This document shows positions 9,325 to 18,108 of a stretch of DNA of 64,000 bases, in pieces. Under the pieces are notes generated by a model that was not told where the DNA came from, did not search any database, and saw only the letters and a list, made by a program, of their open reading frames with translations. Origin of the DNA: Actinophytocola sp035634895 (GTDB lineage Bacteria > Actinomycetota > Actinomycetes > Mycobacteriales > Pseudonocardiaceae); the NCBI RefSeq assembly GCF_035634895.1, contig NZ_DASQCC010000153.1, forward strand, positions 1 to 64,000. Direction: 5' to 3'. Positions within the stretch are counted from its first letter, which is position 1. Each line of letters begins with the position of its first letter. A program made the position numbers and the translations under genes.

Positions 9325-9594
9325 GTGACGTCCCTTTCTCCGTTATCTGTCCGAGCAGTGCCGCATAGCATGCCGAACCCGGCCCCCGAAGATGTCGGAG
9401 GGCTGGCCGGAACCTAGTAACCGAGCGCAGTCTTAGTCACGTCTCAAGAGCCCTCGTGACCAGACTGCAACTAAATTGACCGTCCGTGTCCGCTCTTCGG
9501 ACGAAGCCGGACCTTCCGGTCATGCGCAGGTAACACCATCTCAACTTCGCAACAGGCCACTTTGGATCGGCGTTGCCCCTTCTAGGCTTCTGGT

Positions 9595-11526
9595 GTGCCC
9601 TCCAGAACACGCGTGCTGATCTGGCTTGGCGCGGTCGCGCTCATCGCGGGGGCTGTGGTCACTCTCCGTGCGACTGATGAGTCCCATAGCAGTGACACGA
9701 AGAGTGACGACAGGCCGAGGCCGGTTGTGATCGACAGGTACGGCGCGGACTACGTCGTGCTGCCGAACCCGGACCAGCGGCCCGCTCCGCCGGCCAACGT
9801 GGTCGCCACGCCCGTGGGCTGGAGCCGGCTGCGGGTGTCCTGGGCGGACGGGCTGCCCGGTGGGCAGGCGCCGTTCGGGGCCACGGGCTACGAGGTCCGC
9901 TGGCGGCAGGGCGGCGAGTCGCACACGAGGCTGGTGGCCTCGCCGGACGTGCTGCTCAGCCCGCTGGACGCCGCCCGCCGCGTGCGGGTCGAGGTGCGCA
10001 CGGTCGACGCGTTCGGCCGCCGGTCGACGCCGGTGGTGCTGGACCAGGTCCCACCGCAGCAGACCGGTGAGCGCGCGACGCCCGAGCTGAGCGGGATGTA
10101 CGACGACTTCGGCGAGCCGCCCCGGCTGAACGAGCACTGGCACCTGTCCGGGTACCGCGGCTGCGTCGACGTGGTGTCCGAGCACGGGCACGGGCTGCCG
10201 ATCGAGCTGGGCTGCGGCGCGGACCTGGCGGTGCTGCGGGCCCGGCAGCCGATGACGCTGACCCCGCCGACCCCGGCCGGCGAGCTCGGCAGGGTGGCGG
10301 TGCGCACCGACAGCGCCGGGGTCGGCGGCGAGTTGACGATCACGCTGGCGCCCGGCCCGGTCGACCGGGTCGGCGTGGACGCACGGCGGGCGAACGAGCT
10401 CCCCGCCCGGGACCCGACGCTGCCCGGCGGCACGATCCGGGTCGGCATCGACTCGTCCGGTGTGCGCGTGAACGCGGCGCCCGACGTGCCCGCGGTGACG
10501 CCAGGGCCGCTGGAGGTGCTACCGGCGCCGGCCCGCGGGCCGCGCGTACCGCACCTGTTCGAGGTGGTGCTGACGACGGCCGGGCTGCAGGTCTACCAGG
10601 ACGGGCTGGCGGTGGCGAGGTCCGGCGTGGTGCCGTCGTGGACGTCGACGTCGGTGCTGCTGGGGTTCCGCGGCCCGGACCGGCGGCGGTCGCGGGTGCA
10701 CGTGCTGGCGGCGGGGTTCAGCGGCCCGGCGACGAAGGTGCCCCCGGTGAACGAGGTGCTGGTGAACGCCGGGACGCAGCGGGTGCTCAACCTGACCGAG
10801 CAGTCCCCGCAGCTGGGGATCGCCCGCAAGCCGCTGACGACCGCGACCTCGGCCCGCCTGGTCGCGACGATCGCGACGGCGGGCGGCATGGACCCGAAAG
10901 GCGTCGTGGCCCAGTTCGGCGACCTGCGGGTACCGGCGAAACCGGTGGTCGCCGCACCGTCGTCCGAGGACGGGGCGGCGGTGACCGTCGCCGCCGACGT
11001 GCCGGCGCTGTTCCTCGGCGTGTCGGGCGCGGACTCGATCACGCCGTTCGTCTTGCGCGCGCCCGGGGCGAGCCAGCAGGTCCGCCTGGTGGAGGCGTAC
11101 CTGGAGGTGACCCCGATCGGCGGCGGCCGCCCGCCGCCGACGGACCTGAAGCCCGCCCGGCCGGTGGGGCCGGACGAACTGCCGTCGATCGACGCCGTGC
11201 TGTGCAACTCGGCGGGCGAGCCGCTGACCACCACTGTGATACCGCACCGAGGGCAGGTGTTGCTCAAGGTGTCGCTGGACGCGTCGGCCACCCAGTGGGA
11301 GACCGGTTCGATCGATGGCGTGCAGGGCTTTCAGGTGTGGCTGGACGGCCGGCTGATCGCGAGCGTGCCGACCCACACCGACGGCCCCGGCCTGGGCGGC
11401 GACCATGTCGTGTCGATCGCGACCGGTGGCATACCGAAGGGAGAGCACATCATGGAGGTACGCGAGTACGCCATGGACGGCAGCGAACGACCGGTGTCGG
11501 CTGTGCTGAACTTCGCCGTCAGGTGA
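9595..11526 (+). CDS. Membrane-anchored extracytoplasmic protein with fibronectin type III domain
   Basis: A 643-residue protein with one N-terminal hydrophobic segment (about residues 8-25: VLIWLGAVALIAGAVVTL) and no lipobox or cleavage site, so probably a type II membrane anchor. Residues ~60-150 form a fibronectin type III domain (PPANVVATPVGWSRLRVSW ... GYEVRWRQGG). The rest is beta-rich and I do not recognise a catalytic motif. A carbohydrate or cell-wall binding role is possible but unsupported. The start is GTG at 9595. The 3' end overlaps the convergent pdtaR by 8 bp. The 270-bp gap from livK holds both divergent promoters. Confidence 0.75.
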   Translation: MPSRTRVLIWLGAVALIAGAVVTLRATDESHSSDTKSDDRPRPVVIDRYGADYVVLPNPDQRPAPPANVVATPVGWSRLRVSWADGLPGGQAPFGATGYEVRWRQGGESHTRLVASPDVLLSPLDAARRVRVEVRTVDAFGRRSTPVVLDQVPPQQTGERATPELSGMYDDFGEPPRLNEHWHLSGYRGCVDVVSEHGHGLPIELGCGADLAVLRARQPMTLTPPTPAGELGRVAVRTDSAGVGGELTITLAPGPVDRVGVDARRANELPARDPTLPGGTIRVGIDSSGVRVNAAPDVPAVTPGPLEVLPAPARGPRVPHLFEVVLTTAGLQVYQDGLAVARSGVVPSWTSTSVLLGFRGPDRRRSRVHVLAAGFSGPATKVPPVNEVLVNAGTQRVLNLTEQSPQLGIARKPLTTATSARLVATIATAGGMDPKGVVAQFGDLRVPAKPVVAAPSSEDGAAVTVAADVPALFLGVSGADSITPFVLRAPGASQQVRLVEAYLEVTPIGGGRPPPTDLKPARPVGPDELPSIDAVLCNSAGEPLTTTVIPHRGQVLLKVSLDASATQWETGSIDGVQGFQVWLDGRLIASVPTHTDGPGLGGDHVVSIATGGIPKGEHIMEVREYAMDGSERPVSAVLNFAVR

Positions 11527-12127
11527 TGTTCTCCACGACCGCCTGGGCGACGGCCTTCATGGTGGCCCGGCGGTCCATGGCCGTGCGCTGGATCCACCGG
11601 AAGGCCTCCGGCTCGGAGAGTCCCTGCTTGGTCATGAGCAGGCCCTTGGCCCGCTCGATGAGCTTGCGGGTCTCCATGCGGTCGGTGAGCGTGGCCACTT
11701 CGTGCTCGAGCGCCTGCAGTTCGGAGAAGCGACTGACGGCGAGCTCGATGGCCGGGACGAGGTCGTGCTTGGCAAAGGGTTTGACCAGGTAGGCCATGGC
11801 CCCGGCCTCCCGCGCCCGCTCCACGAGGTCCCGCTGACTGAAGGCGGTGAGTATGACGACGGGCGCAATCCGCTCCCCCGCGATGCGAGCAGCGGCGTCG
11901 ATCCCGTCCATCTTGGGCATCTTCACGTCAAGAATGACGAGGTCAGGCCGCAGCTCCGTAGCCAACGCGACGGCCTGTTCGCCATCGGCGGCCTCCCCAG
12001 CGACGTGGTAGCCCTCTTCCTTGAGCATTTCCACAAGGTCGAGTCGGATGAGCGCCTCATCCTCCGCGACGAGCACGCTTCGCTGCACGGCCGGGCCGGA
12101 CTGGGCCTCGGCAGCCTGATCGGTCAC
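11519..12127 (-). CDS. pdtaR: ANTAR-domain response regulator (PdtaR-like)
   Basis: A 202-residue two-domain regulator. Residues ~18-135 are a receiver domain: acidic pair in VLVAEDEALIRLDL, phospho-acceptor Asp in LVILDVKMPKMDG, Thr/Ser in VVILTAF, Lys in YLVKPF. The C-terminal ~55 residues are an ANTAR RNA-binding domain (RKLIERAKGLLMTKQGLSEPEAFRWIQRTAMDRR). Proteins of this architecture act by antitermination on mRNA hairpins; the best-known relative is Mycobacterium PdtaR (Rv1626). I choose GTG at 12127, which has AGGAGG 6 nt upstream, rather than a longer frame to 12214. No cognate kinase is adjacent. Confidence 0.9.
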   Translation of the reverse strand: MTDQAAEAQSGPAVQRSVLVAEDEALIRLDLVEMLKEEGYHVAGEAADGEQAVALATELRPDLVILDVKMPKMDGIDAAARIAGERIAPVVILTAFSQRDLVERAREAGAMAYLVKPFAKHDLVPAIELAVSRFSELQALEHEVATLTDRMETRKLIERAKGLLMTKQGLSEPEAFRWIQRTAMDRRATMKAVAQAVVENIT

Positions 12128-12417
12128 CGGGGTCCTCCTGAATGCGATCGGTCTGAGCCTCCAGCGTACCGGCGGCAGGCCGCAGCGCGACCGAATACAA
12201 GGCGTGATCAGCACAACGTTAACGGGCTAGCAACAGAACCTCGGCCAATAGGATGACGTGCGCCACACTGCCCGGCGTGTCGTTCACTCTCGGTGACTTG
12301 GAGCACACGGCCGGGTCGTGTCGTGGCCGTCCCGCGGATGCGGTGCCAAGCCCCATGGTCAACATGCCAACCCTGACGACCGGCACACGAACGATCCCGT
12401 AGAGTCGTCCCGCGCCA

Positions 12418-12491
12418 GCCCCCGTAGCCCAACCGGCAGAGGCAACGGATTCAAAACCCGTCCAGTGAGCGTTCGAATCGCTCCGGGGGCA
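12418..12491 (+). tRNA. tRNA with anticodon CAA (Leu by codon), AICE integration target
   Basis: A complete cloverleaf folds by eye: acceptor GCCCCCG/CGGGGGC, three-pair D stem with GG in the loop, anticodon stem ACGGA/CCCGT (one A.C mismatch next to the loop), loop TTCAAAA giving anticodon CAA, and T arm GAGCG-TTCGAAT-CGCTC. The discriminator is A and the full CCA is not encoded. The variable loop is only 5 nt, unlike the long arm expected for tRNA-Leu. The 3' half is part of attL and is repeated at 34049. Confidence 0.85.
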
Positions 12492-12492
12492 C
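12446..12492 (+). other. attL: element boundary within the tRNA gene
   Basis: 47 bp matching 34049-34095 except two bases. The first 22 bp, covering the anticodon loop and variable loop, are identical and are the likely crossover core. The two mismatches fall on the two sides of one T-stem base pair. Confidence 0.9.
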
Positions 12493-12634
12493 CCTCGCCT
12501 ACCAGTGCTGACCAGCGCCGTCACCTGCGAAGATGCCCCCCTTCACGAACATGCCGGGTGCGGCTATATGCGGCTGTGTGCGCCCGTATGCGGCCACTCA
12601 CCCCCCATGCGCCCCCCAGGGTTCGCCCCCCGGG

Positions 12635-14026
12635 CTACTCGTCCTCGTCGTCGCTGAGCGCCTTCTCGATCCGCTCGTGAGCTGCGTCCTCCAGCCCAGC
12701 GATAACCTTCGCGTAGATCTGGTGCAGGACACCCACCGAATGCCCAGCCCACTCCGCGCACTGGGTCGACGGCACGCCGGCGGCCAGCCAGGTAGACACA
12801 CACGCGTGGCGGAGGTCATACGGCCGCCGAGCGAGCGCGGAGGCGTACTCCTCCTCGGTCAGAGCGATCCTGCGGGCCTTGCCCCATACCCGGGCAATGG
12901 TCGATTCGGCGAGGTCGCCCCCGGTCAGGTTGCGGAACAGCCGACCGTCCGCAGCTGTCCCGAACTCCTTCAGGTGCTCGTGGAGGATCTGGGTGAGCTG
13001 CGGCGGGGAAGGGACCAGTCGGACCTCCTTCTCCGCCCGCTGCTTCAACTGCCGCCGATCGCGGCGCTCTCCCGAGTCGGTCCAGGACGCTCCCGCGGTT
13101 GGGGCGGTCCGCGACAACAGCAGTTCTCCCCAGCCTTGCTCCGGAAGTTGAAGGTCCGGCTTGCTCAGCATCGCGGCCTCCTCCGGCCGCAGTGCCGCGT
13201 AGTACATAACCGCGAAGAACGCCTTCAGCCGCGGGCCAGACGATCGGCGTGGCTGGTCCTCGACCCATTGCGCGGCCACCCCGTTCAACAGCCGCTTCGC
13301 CTGGCTCTTGTTGATGACCACTCGCTTGTCGATAGCCCGTACGGTCTTCGGAGCAGTCCATTTCACCTCGTGCAGATTGTTGGCCGATAGGGCCTTCAAC
13401 TCCACCGCGTAGTCGAGTGCGTTGTACAGGACGGCACGCTTCCGCGTGACCGTCTTGGCCGCAGCCTGCTTACCGTCAAGTTTCTTGGACAGCATGTCGA
13501 GCGCCTGCCGGAGCATCGCCACATCCTCCAACCGGGCCACCGGCAAGGTGTTTGACGCCATCCATTTTAAGGCACGCTCAATCTCCAACGGCTGGACGGC
13601 GTCACGATTCTTGGTGTTGAATGCCCACCCAGTAAGCGCCCGCCGAAGAATTCGCGCATCCGGGTTGCCTCGATCCGTCGAGAACATCATCGGTGTGATG
13701 GTCGCCAGTGCATCCGCATTTCCTGCCCGCGATTTCGCCGCCGCACGAGGCCATTTCATGTCGATGTACTTCACGGCAAACGCGAACCACGACATCGCAT
13801 TTTCCGCTCGGATCATCGACACCGGCAAGCCTTGGTCACAGTCGAACGCTTCACCTCTTCTTGCTGCCGCGACAAGGTCCGAACGGAAGCTGTCCGCGAG
13901 TGGCTCAGTTACGAAAAGCTCCGTGAACTTCCTGCCGTTAACCAACCAGGCGACACGGTAATTCGTTTTCGTCGCGCGTTCACGCTTCTCAATCTTCCAG
14001 AACTTGACGTCGAAAGTCGTAGACAC
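12635..14026 (-). CDS. int: Tyrosine site-specific recombinase (AICE integrase)
   Basis: A 463-residue phage-type integrase catalysing recombination between the tRNA attB and element attP. The C-terminal catalytic domain shows the first Arg in YYAALRPEEAAML, the HxxR-equivalent region RPYDLRHACVSTWLAAGV, the second His in WAGHSVGVLHQIYAK and the following Tyr nucleophile. The N-terminal part has an arm-type/SAM-like DNA-binding region (MKWPRAAAKSRAGN). The start is GTG at 14026 with GAGGAGG upstream; it shares one base with the xis stop (TAGTG), so the two are translationally coupled. The gene reads toward attL about 140 bp away. Confidence 0.93.
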   Translation of the reverse strand: MSTTFDVKFWKIEKRERATKTNYRVAWLVNGRKFTELFVTEPLADSFRSDLVAAARRGEAFDCDQGLPVSMIRAENAMSWFAFAVKYIDMKWPRAAAKSRAGNADALATITPMMFSTDRGNPDARILRRALTGWAFNTKNRDAVQPLEIERALKWMASNTLPVARLEDVAMLRQALDMLSKKLDGKQAAAKTVTRKRAVLYNALDYAVELKALSANNLHEVKWTAPKTVRAIDKRVVINKSQAKRLLNGVAAQWVEDQPRRSSGPRLKAFFAVMYYAALRPEEAAMLSKPDLQLPEQGWGELLLSRTAPTAGASWTDSGERRDRRQLKQRAEKEVRLVPSPPQLTQILHEHLKEFGTAADGRLFRNLTGGDLAESTIARVWGKARRIALTEEEYASALARRPYDLRHACVSTWLAAGVPSTQCAEWAGHSVGVLHQIYAKVIAGLEDAAHERIEKALSDDEDE

Positions 14027-14211
14027 TAGGCGGCCTCCTCGCGCGCGGCAAGCCACCGTTCGAACTCCGCACGACGGATCCGAAGCTCTCTGTTCGGTAG
14101 CTTGATGCAGCGGGGCGCACGCCTCTTCGCGCGCCACTCGTAGAAGGTGCGGGGAGAGATGTCCATCTCGGTACAGAACTGATCAACGGTGAGGTAGCCG
14201 TTGGTCTTCAC
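14026..14211 (-). CDS. xis: Excisionase / MerR-like helix-turn-helix protein
   Basis: A 61-residue DNA-binding protein with a winged HTH of the excisionase type: YLTVDQFCTEMDISPRTFYEWRAKRRAPRCIKLPNRELRIRRAEFERWLAAR. Position, size and coupling to int match the Xis of pSAM2-like elements, where it directs integrase toward excision. GTG at 14211 is the start. The region upstream holds the iteron array rather than another gene. Confidence 0.9.
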   Translation of the reverse strand: MKTNGYLTVDQFCTEMDISPRTFYEWRAKRRAPRCIKLPNRELRIRRAEFERWLAAREEAA

Positions 14212-14306
14212 GTCGTGCTCCGTTCTGGTTCGTCAGCAGCGACGCCGTACGCCAGCGGTTGAGGGCCGCTGGTGACGGGGCCTGGCCAGGGGTGTGGCTG
14301 GGGGGC

Positions 14307-14641
14307 GCACAGAAAGCACAGAAAGCACAGAATTCCGCTGGAGGTGCTATTTGTGCTGGTCAGGGACCTGCGGGGTGATCTTGGGGTGGTCGGCACAGAA
14401 TTGCACAGTTTTCGCACACAATTCGGTGGTGGGGGTCTGGGCCGGGTGTGCGGTGGCTGGGGTGTGGCTGTGGGAGGTCGCTGCACCGAACCGAGCAGGT
14501 GGGGGCTGGGGAGGGTGTGGGGGTATTTGTGTGCGAATTCTGCGGATTTCTGTGCGGCCCCACCCGTGATCGTTGAGAGGGGGCGTGACCTGCGGGAACG
14601 TGCCCCGCAGGGGGTTTCTGTGCTTTCTGTGCTTTCTGTGC
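14307..14641. repeat. Inverted triple iterons flanking the xis-rep intergenic region (candidate replication origin)
   Basis: Three direct copies of GCACAGAAA (the last ends AAT) lie at 14307-14333, and three copies of the complement TTTCTGTGC at 14615-14641. Between them a second, less perfect pair sits at about 14392-14425 (GGCACAGAATTGCACAG) and 14526-14558 (GTGTGCGAATTC ... TTTCTGTGC). The array fills the gap between xis and the rep stop codon. The layout is typical of a plasmid origin or Rep autoregulatory region. Confidence 0.75.
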
Positions 14642-14644
14642 GGG

Positions 14645-16237
14645 TCACCGGGTGCCCTCCCCCTGCTCGGTGCCGCCGGCACGGCGGTAGGTGGGGTGGG
14701 TCCAGTAGGTGGGGCTGGGTGCCCGTCCGCGTTGGCCTTTGGGTCGTTCGGGTTGGGGTTGTGGGTGGATGTGGCCGTGGTCGGTGAGGAGTTCGAGCGC
14801 GGTGTCGAGGTCGTTGACTTTCTGGACGGTGGTGTTGCGGACCGCTTTGAACGCGTCTCGTTTGCTGAACCGGGCAGGTCCGGTGCGGGTGAGCCAGTCT
14901 TGGAGTCGGCGGGCGGTGTCGAGGTCGGTGTCGGCGCCGATCTGGTCGAAGACGTGCAGGGCGTGGGCGCCGTAGTAGTCGATCAGTTCCCAGGCGTGGG
15001 TGAAGGTGTCGCCGGTGATCTCGTGTTCCCATGGGTTGTCTGGGTGGATGGCGGTGTGGAGGAGTCCGGCGAGTCGAGCGGTTTGGCCGGCGGCTTTGCC
15101 GCCCCAGTCGCCGATGTGTGCCCAGGCCCCGCCGTGCGGGTTGAGTCTGGTTTCCAGGTCGTCTTGGAGTTCGGCCATCAGGTCGTCGGCGTGTTCGGCG
15201 AACACGAACCGAGCAGGGTCCTCCGCCCACCCGTGCAGGGTGTGGGCGATGGTGTGCAACCGGGAGTTGTAGGCGTCCGCGACGTGGTCGGGGACGGGGT
15301 GGGGGCGGGCTTTGCGGTGACCGACCAGGCTCACTGGTTGGGAGTAGAGGATGCGGGCGAGGAACCCCGAGCCGCGGAGCATGGCGGTGTTGCCGAGGTC
15401 GTCGATCACGGCGGGTTGGATGGTGAGCCCGAGGGTGAGGGCGGGGTGTTCGACCAGTTCGCTGGGCCGGTTGGTGCGGTCCACGCGTAGTTGGGTGCCG
15501 GTGTAGCCCTTGAGGAACACGTTGGTGTTGCTGCTCCCCGAGTAGCGGCCGGCGATGATCGCGAAGATCCCACCCTCATCCGACAGGACCGCGAGCCGGC
15601 CGCCTTGTTCGGCGAGCACGGTGCCGACCTTTTCGGGGGTGATGTCGTCGACCACGAGTTTGGGTTCGACCGGGATGTCGATCGCCGCGGCGGACAGCGC
15701 GGCTTCCACAGCGTCAGCGATGGCGGCGTCCCGATCTTTGTCGTCGGCGATCTTGTCGAGGGTGGCGGCGGTCTTCTCCGCGCGTTCGCTGGCGGCTTCG
15801 GCCGCGCGGCGCCGGACCCGGGCGGCTTCGATGCTCTCCTTGGCCTCCTCCCGCAACGCCTTCTCCAGCGCGTAGATCGGACGGACCATCGCGGTGAACA
15901 CCGGCGACTTCCGCGCGGACGGTTCCATCACCACGACCGTGTACAGGTTGACCGGCTCCACCCAGCCCGGCCGAACCTGCACCACCGCCCGACCACCCGC
16001 AGCTGTCGACAACGCGGCCAGCGCGACGCACCCGGCGAGATCGGGCGGGGTCTGGGTAGCTTCGGCGACCGCGGCGACCTGGTCGGCCACCCAGCCCGGC
16101 AGCGCGGCCACCGGGAACGGCGGCAGCGACTGGGCAGCGGACAGCGGCAGCGGCAGCTCCCACCCGGCATCTCCCACCCCGTCCCGTGCCGTGTCCGGGC
16201 CGGGCACCGAGTACAGCGACCGAGCAGGCTCGCTCAT
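14645..16237 (-). CDS. DUF3987 (YfjI-like) replication-associated protein
   Basis: A 530-residue protein of the DUF3987/YfjI family, found in phages and integrative elements and generally treated as a replication primase/helicase-like component. Visible features: N-terminal proline-rich start, PPDLAGCVALAALSTAAGGRAVV and VVMEPSARKSPVF (the P-loop-like GxxSxGKS region of this family, here degenerate), a charged helical segment (~residues 125-190), then KLVVDDITPEKVGTVLAEQGGRLAVLSDEGGIF and the family C-terminus. Iterons sit directly at its 3' end, supporting a Rep role. ATG at 16237 overlaps a small upstream ORF by ATGA. Confidence 0.78.
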   Translation of the reverse strand: MSEPARSLYSVPGPDTARDGVGDAGWELPLPLSAAQSLPPFPVAALPGWVADQVAAVAEATQTPPDLAGCVALAALSTAAGGRAVVQVRPGWVEPVNLYTVVVMEPSARKSPVFTAMVRPIYALEKALREEAKESIEAARVRRRAAEAASERAEKTAATLDKIADDKDRDAAIADAVEAALSAAAIDIPVEPKLVVDDITPEKVGTVLAEQGGRLAVLSDEGGIFAIIAGRYSGSSNTNVFLKGYTGTQLRVDRTNRPSELVEHPALTLGLTIQPAVIDDLGNTAMLRGSGFLARILYSQPVSLVGHRKARPHPVPDHVADAYNSRLHTIAHTLHGWAEDPARFVFAEHADDLMAELQDDLETRLNPHGGAWAHIGDWGGKAAGQTARLAGLLHTAIHPDNPWEHEITGDTFTHAWELIDYYGAHALHVFDQIGADTDLDTARRLQDWLTRTGPARFSKRDAFKAVRNTTVQKVNDLDTALELLTDHGHIHPQPQPERPKGQRGRAPSPTYWTHPTYRRAGGTEQGEGTR

Positions 16238-16386
16238 GCCACACCACCGTGTGCGGCACCGGTGATGGCTGCGGGTGTGGTTGTGCTGTCCACAGTGGTG
16301 TCTATGGTGGTGTCCACTTTCGGGCCTTTCGTTGTGCGGGCACGGGTGGGGACCAGGGCCTTTGGGTTGGGGCGCGGGAGTCTCAC
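16234..16386 (-). CDS. Possible 50-residue small protein upstream of rep
   Basis: An open frame from GTG at 16386 to a TGA that overlaps the rep start codon (ATGA), the same coupling seen throughout this operon. The peptide is basic at the N-terminus and has a Thr/Asp-rich repeat (VDTTIDTTVDSTTT). I recognise no family and the ribosome binding site is weak, so it may be only a coupling leader or not a gene. Confidence 0.3.
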   Translation of the reverse strand: MRLPRPNPKALVPTRARTTKGPKVDTTIDTTVDSTTTPAAITGAAHGGVA

Positions 16387-16429
16387 CCGCGCCCCGGCGG
16401 TAGCGGGTCGCGAACCGAGCAGGGTGCGG

Positions 16430-17275
16430 TCAGGTGGGCTTTGATCGGCCCATGTCTTCCAGGGCCTGGACGGCGCGTTGGACGGCGTCGTCGATCTGGA
16501 ACTTGCCGGCGTCGCCCTGGGACTCGTGGCGGGTGTTGCGTAGCCACTCCACTTCTTGCCTGAGTCGTACGGGCTTGCCGGCAGCGAGGTCGTCGGCGAG
16601 TGCGCGGATCTTGGTGAGTTCCTTCGGGTCGGCCCGTGCGAGCGGCACCTCGTTGAGGTCCGCAGCCAGTCGCCGCAGTGGCGCCGGGGTGTCCTTCGGC
16701 AACTCGGGTGGGGGTGCGGGCGGGGCGTCGATCCGTTGCAGAGCCATGTCCAGCCGGAACCGGGCCTGGCTGCGTTCGGGCAGCCGGTCCCGCAGTTCCT
16801 TGTAGGCGTCCACCCCCTCCTGCGGGGTCTTGCGGCCCATCCGCACGTCGGTGGCGAGCTTGCCCAGCACGTTGGCCAGTGGTTCCCCGTCCACGTCCAT
16901 CCGCGCCTCCCGCGACGGCATGGCCTTCAGCGCACTGCCGATCTCGCCGTCGTCGTGGTACGCGATCGGCGTGTCCGGGCCGGGGAACGTGCCCCACTCG
17001 TTGGGCAGCAACGGCTTGTCCGAGGGCCACCCGGACACCGGCGGCTTCGGCTCCGTCTCCTCCGGCCGTTCCTCCTCAGGCTCCGGCGCGGGTGCCTGCT
17101 CGGTTGGCGGGTCGACTGGTGCGAGGTCGTCCTGACCGGGTTCCGGCGCCGGTGCTTCGGCCGGGTCCTCGTCTGGGCGGAAGGTGGCGTCCGGCGGCAG
17201 TAGCGGTTCCTCCGGCACTGGCGCCAGCAGTCTGGCGCGTGCCTGCCCGGGGGACTTGCTTCCACGGCCTCCCAT
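16430..17275 (-). CDS. Hypothetical AICE protein with proline/glutamate-rich N-terminus
   Basis: A 281-residue protein I do not recognise. Residues ~20-80 are low complexity, rich in Pro, Glu and Ala (PAPEPEEERPEETEPKPP), suggesting a disordered linker. The C-terminal ~170 residues are helical and charged (ARFRLDMALQRIDAPP; AADLNEVPLARADPKELTKIRALADDLAAG) and may be a coiled protein-protein module. No membrane segment or catalytic motif is visible. ATG at 17275 shares a base with the upstream stop (TGATG). Its place between rep and the DUF4417 gene makes an accessory replication or transfer role plausible but unproven. Confidence 0.7.
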   Translation of the reverse strand: MGGRGSKSPGQARARLLAPVPEEPLLPPDATFRPDEDPAEAPAPEPGQDDLAPVDPPTEQAPAPEPEEERPEETEPKPPVSGWPSDKPLLPNEWGTFPGPDTPIAYHDDGEIGSALKAMPSREARMDVDGEPLANVLGKLATDVRMGRKTPQEGVDAYKELRDRLPERSQARFRLDMALQRIDAPPAPPPELPKDTPAPLRRLAADLNEVPLARADPKELTKIRALADDLAAGKPVRLRQEVEWLRNTRHESQGDAGKFQIDDAVQRAVQALEDMGRSKPT

Positions 17276-18108
17276 CACCGACCACCCCCACCGGTGTTCG
17301 TGTGGCGCGTGGGTTTGCGGGTGTCCCAGCGGGACGGGTAGCAGCGCACCTCGGTGCCCTCCGGCAGCCCGGCGGTGACCTGCTCGGTTGGGGGTGTGCC
17401 GTACACCAGCACCGTGGCTGGCCGTATCCGGCGGACCATCTCGCCGAACCCGGCCGTGAACAACACCCGCGCATCGGGGTCGCGTTGGGTGCCCACTGTG
17501 GACACCGCGACCACGGAACCGCGAGTGATCCCGGCGAACGCGAACGCGTAGGACTGTTCAGTGGACCAGGAGATGGTGGGCACCACCTGCACGCCGTGGG
17601 TGAGTAGCCAGGCGCCGCACCAGCGGGACCGGTAGGTCTGCCACATCTGCATCACCAGCGGCATGTCCGTCCACAGCGAGAAGTCCGGAGTGAGCGCGGC
17701 ACCGACCGACCGGCAGCGGGACAGGCCCCGTTCGGGCTTGCTCCAGACGGTCTCGAACCGGTAGTCGTCCAGGAAGAAATGCACCGCCGCCACCGGATCG
17801 GCCGGTGTGCCGTCCGGTGTGGACTGACGCGCCACGGCGGCGCACTCGGTGCGGGAGTTGTAGGCCACCAACCGAGCAGGCACCAACGACGCGGCCGGCA
17901 AGGTGGGGATGCCCCACACGTTGTCCGACGGGTAGAGGGCGCGGGTGTTGAGCCGGTCCCAGTTGCCGGGCATCTCGCGCCAGCGGTGACTGGTCCTGGT
18001 GCCCCCCAACTCCAACACAGGTTCAAGCACGGGTTCAAGCACAGGCGCGAACCGAGCAGGACCGCTGTCCGGGTTGTCGGGTCTGGTGGTGGCGGGTGGG
18101 GCGGTCAT
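17275..18108 (-). CDS. DUF4417 family protein
   Basis: A 277-residue protein matching the DUF4417 family of phages and mobile elements: MPGNWDRLNTRALYPSDNVWGIP, then VHFFLDDYRFETVWSKPER, then GAALTPDFSLWTDMPLVMQMWQTYRSRWCGAW and VVPTISWSTEQSYAFAFAGITRGSVVAVSTVG. These are the family's conserved blocks. Function is unknown; the fold has been compared to nucleotide-binding proteins. The N-terminus contains a PVLEPVLEPVLE direct repeat of 4 residues. ATG at 18108 overlaps the upstream stop by ATGA. Confidence 0.8.
   Translation of the reverse strand: MTAPPATTRPDNPDSGPARFAPVLEPVLEPVLELGGTRTSHRWREMPGNWDRLNTRALYPSDNVWGIPTLPAASLVPARLVAYNSRTECAAVARQSTPDGTPADPVAAVHFFLDDYRFETVWSKPERGLSRCRSVGAALTPDFSLWTDMPLVMQMWQTYRSRWCGAWLLTHGVQVVPTISWSTEQSYAFAFAGITRGSVVAVSTVGTQRDPDARVLFTAGFGEMVRRIRPATVLVYGTPPTEQVTAGLPEGTEVRCYPSRWDTRKPTRHTNTGGGGR

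Noticed and set aside
14208..15230. 340-codon minus-strand frame over the iteron region
   Set aside because: Arg/Pro/His-rich shadow of the rep gene; the region holds repeats and no coherent protein.
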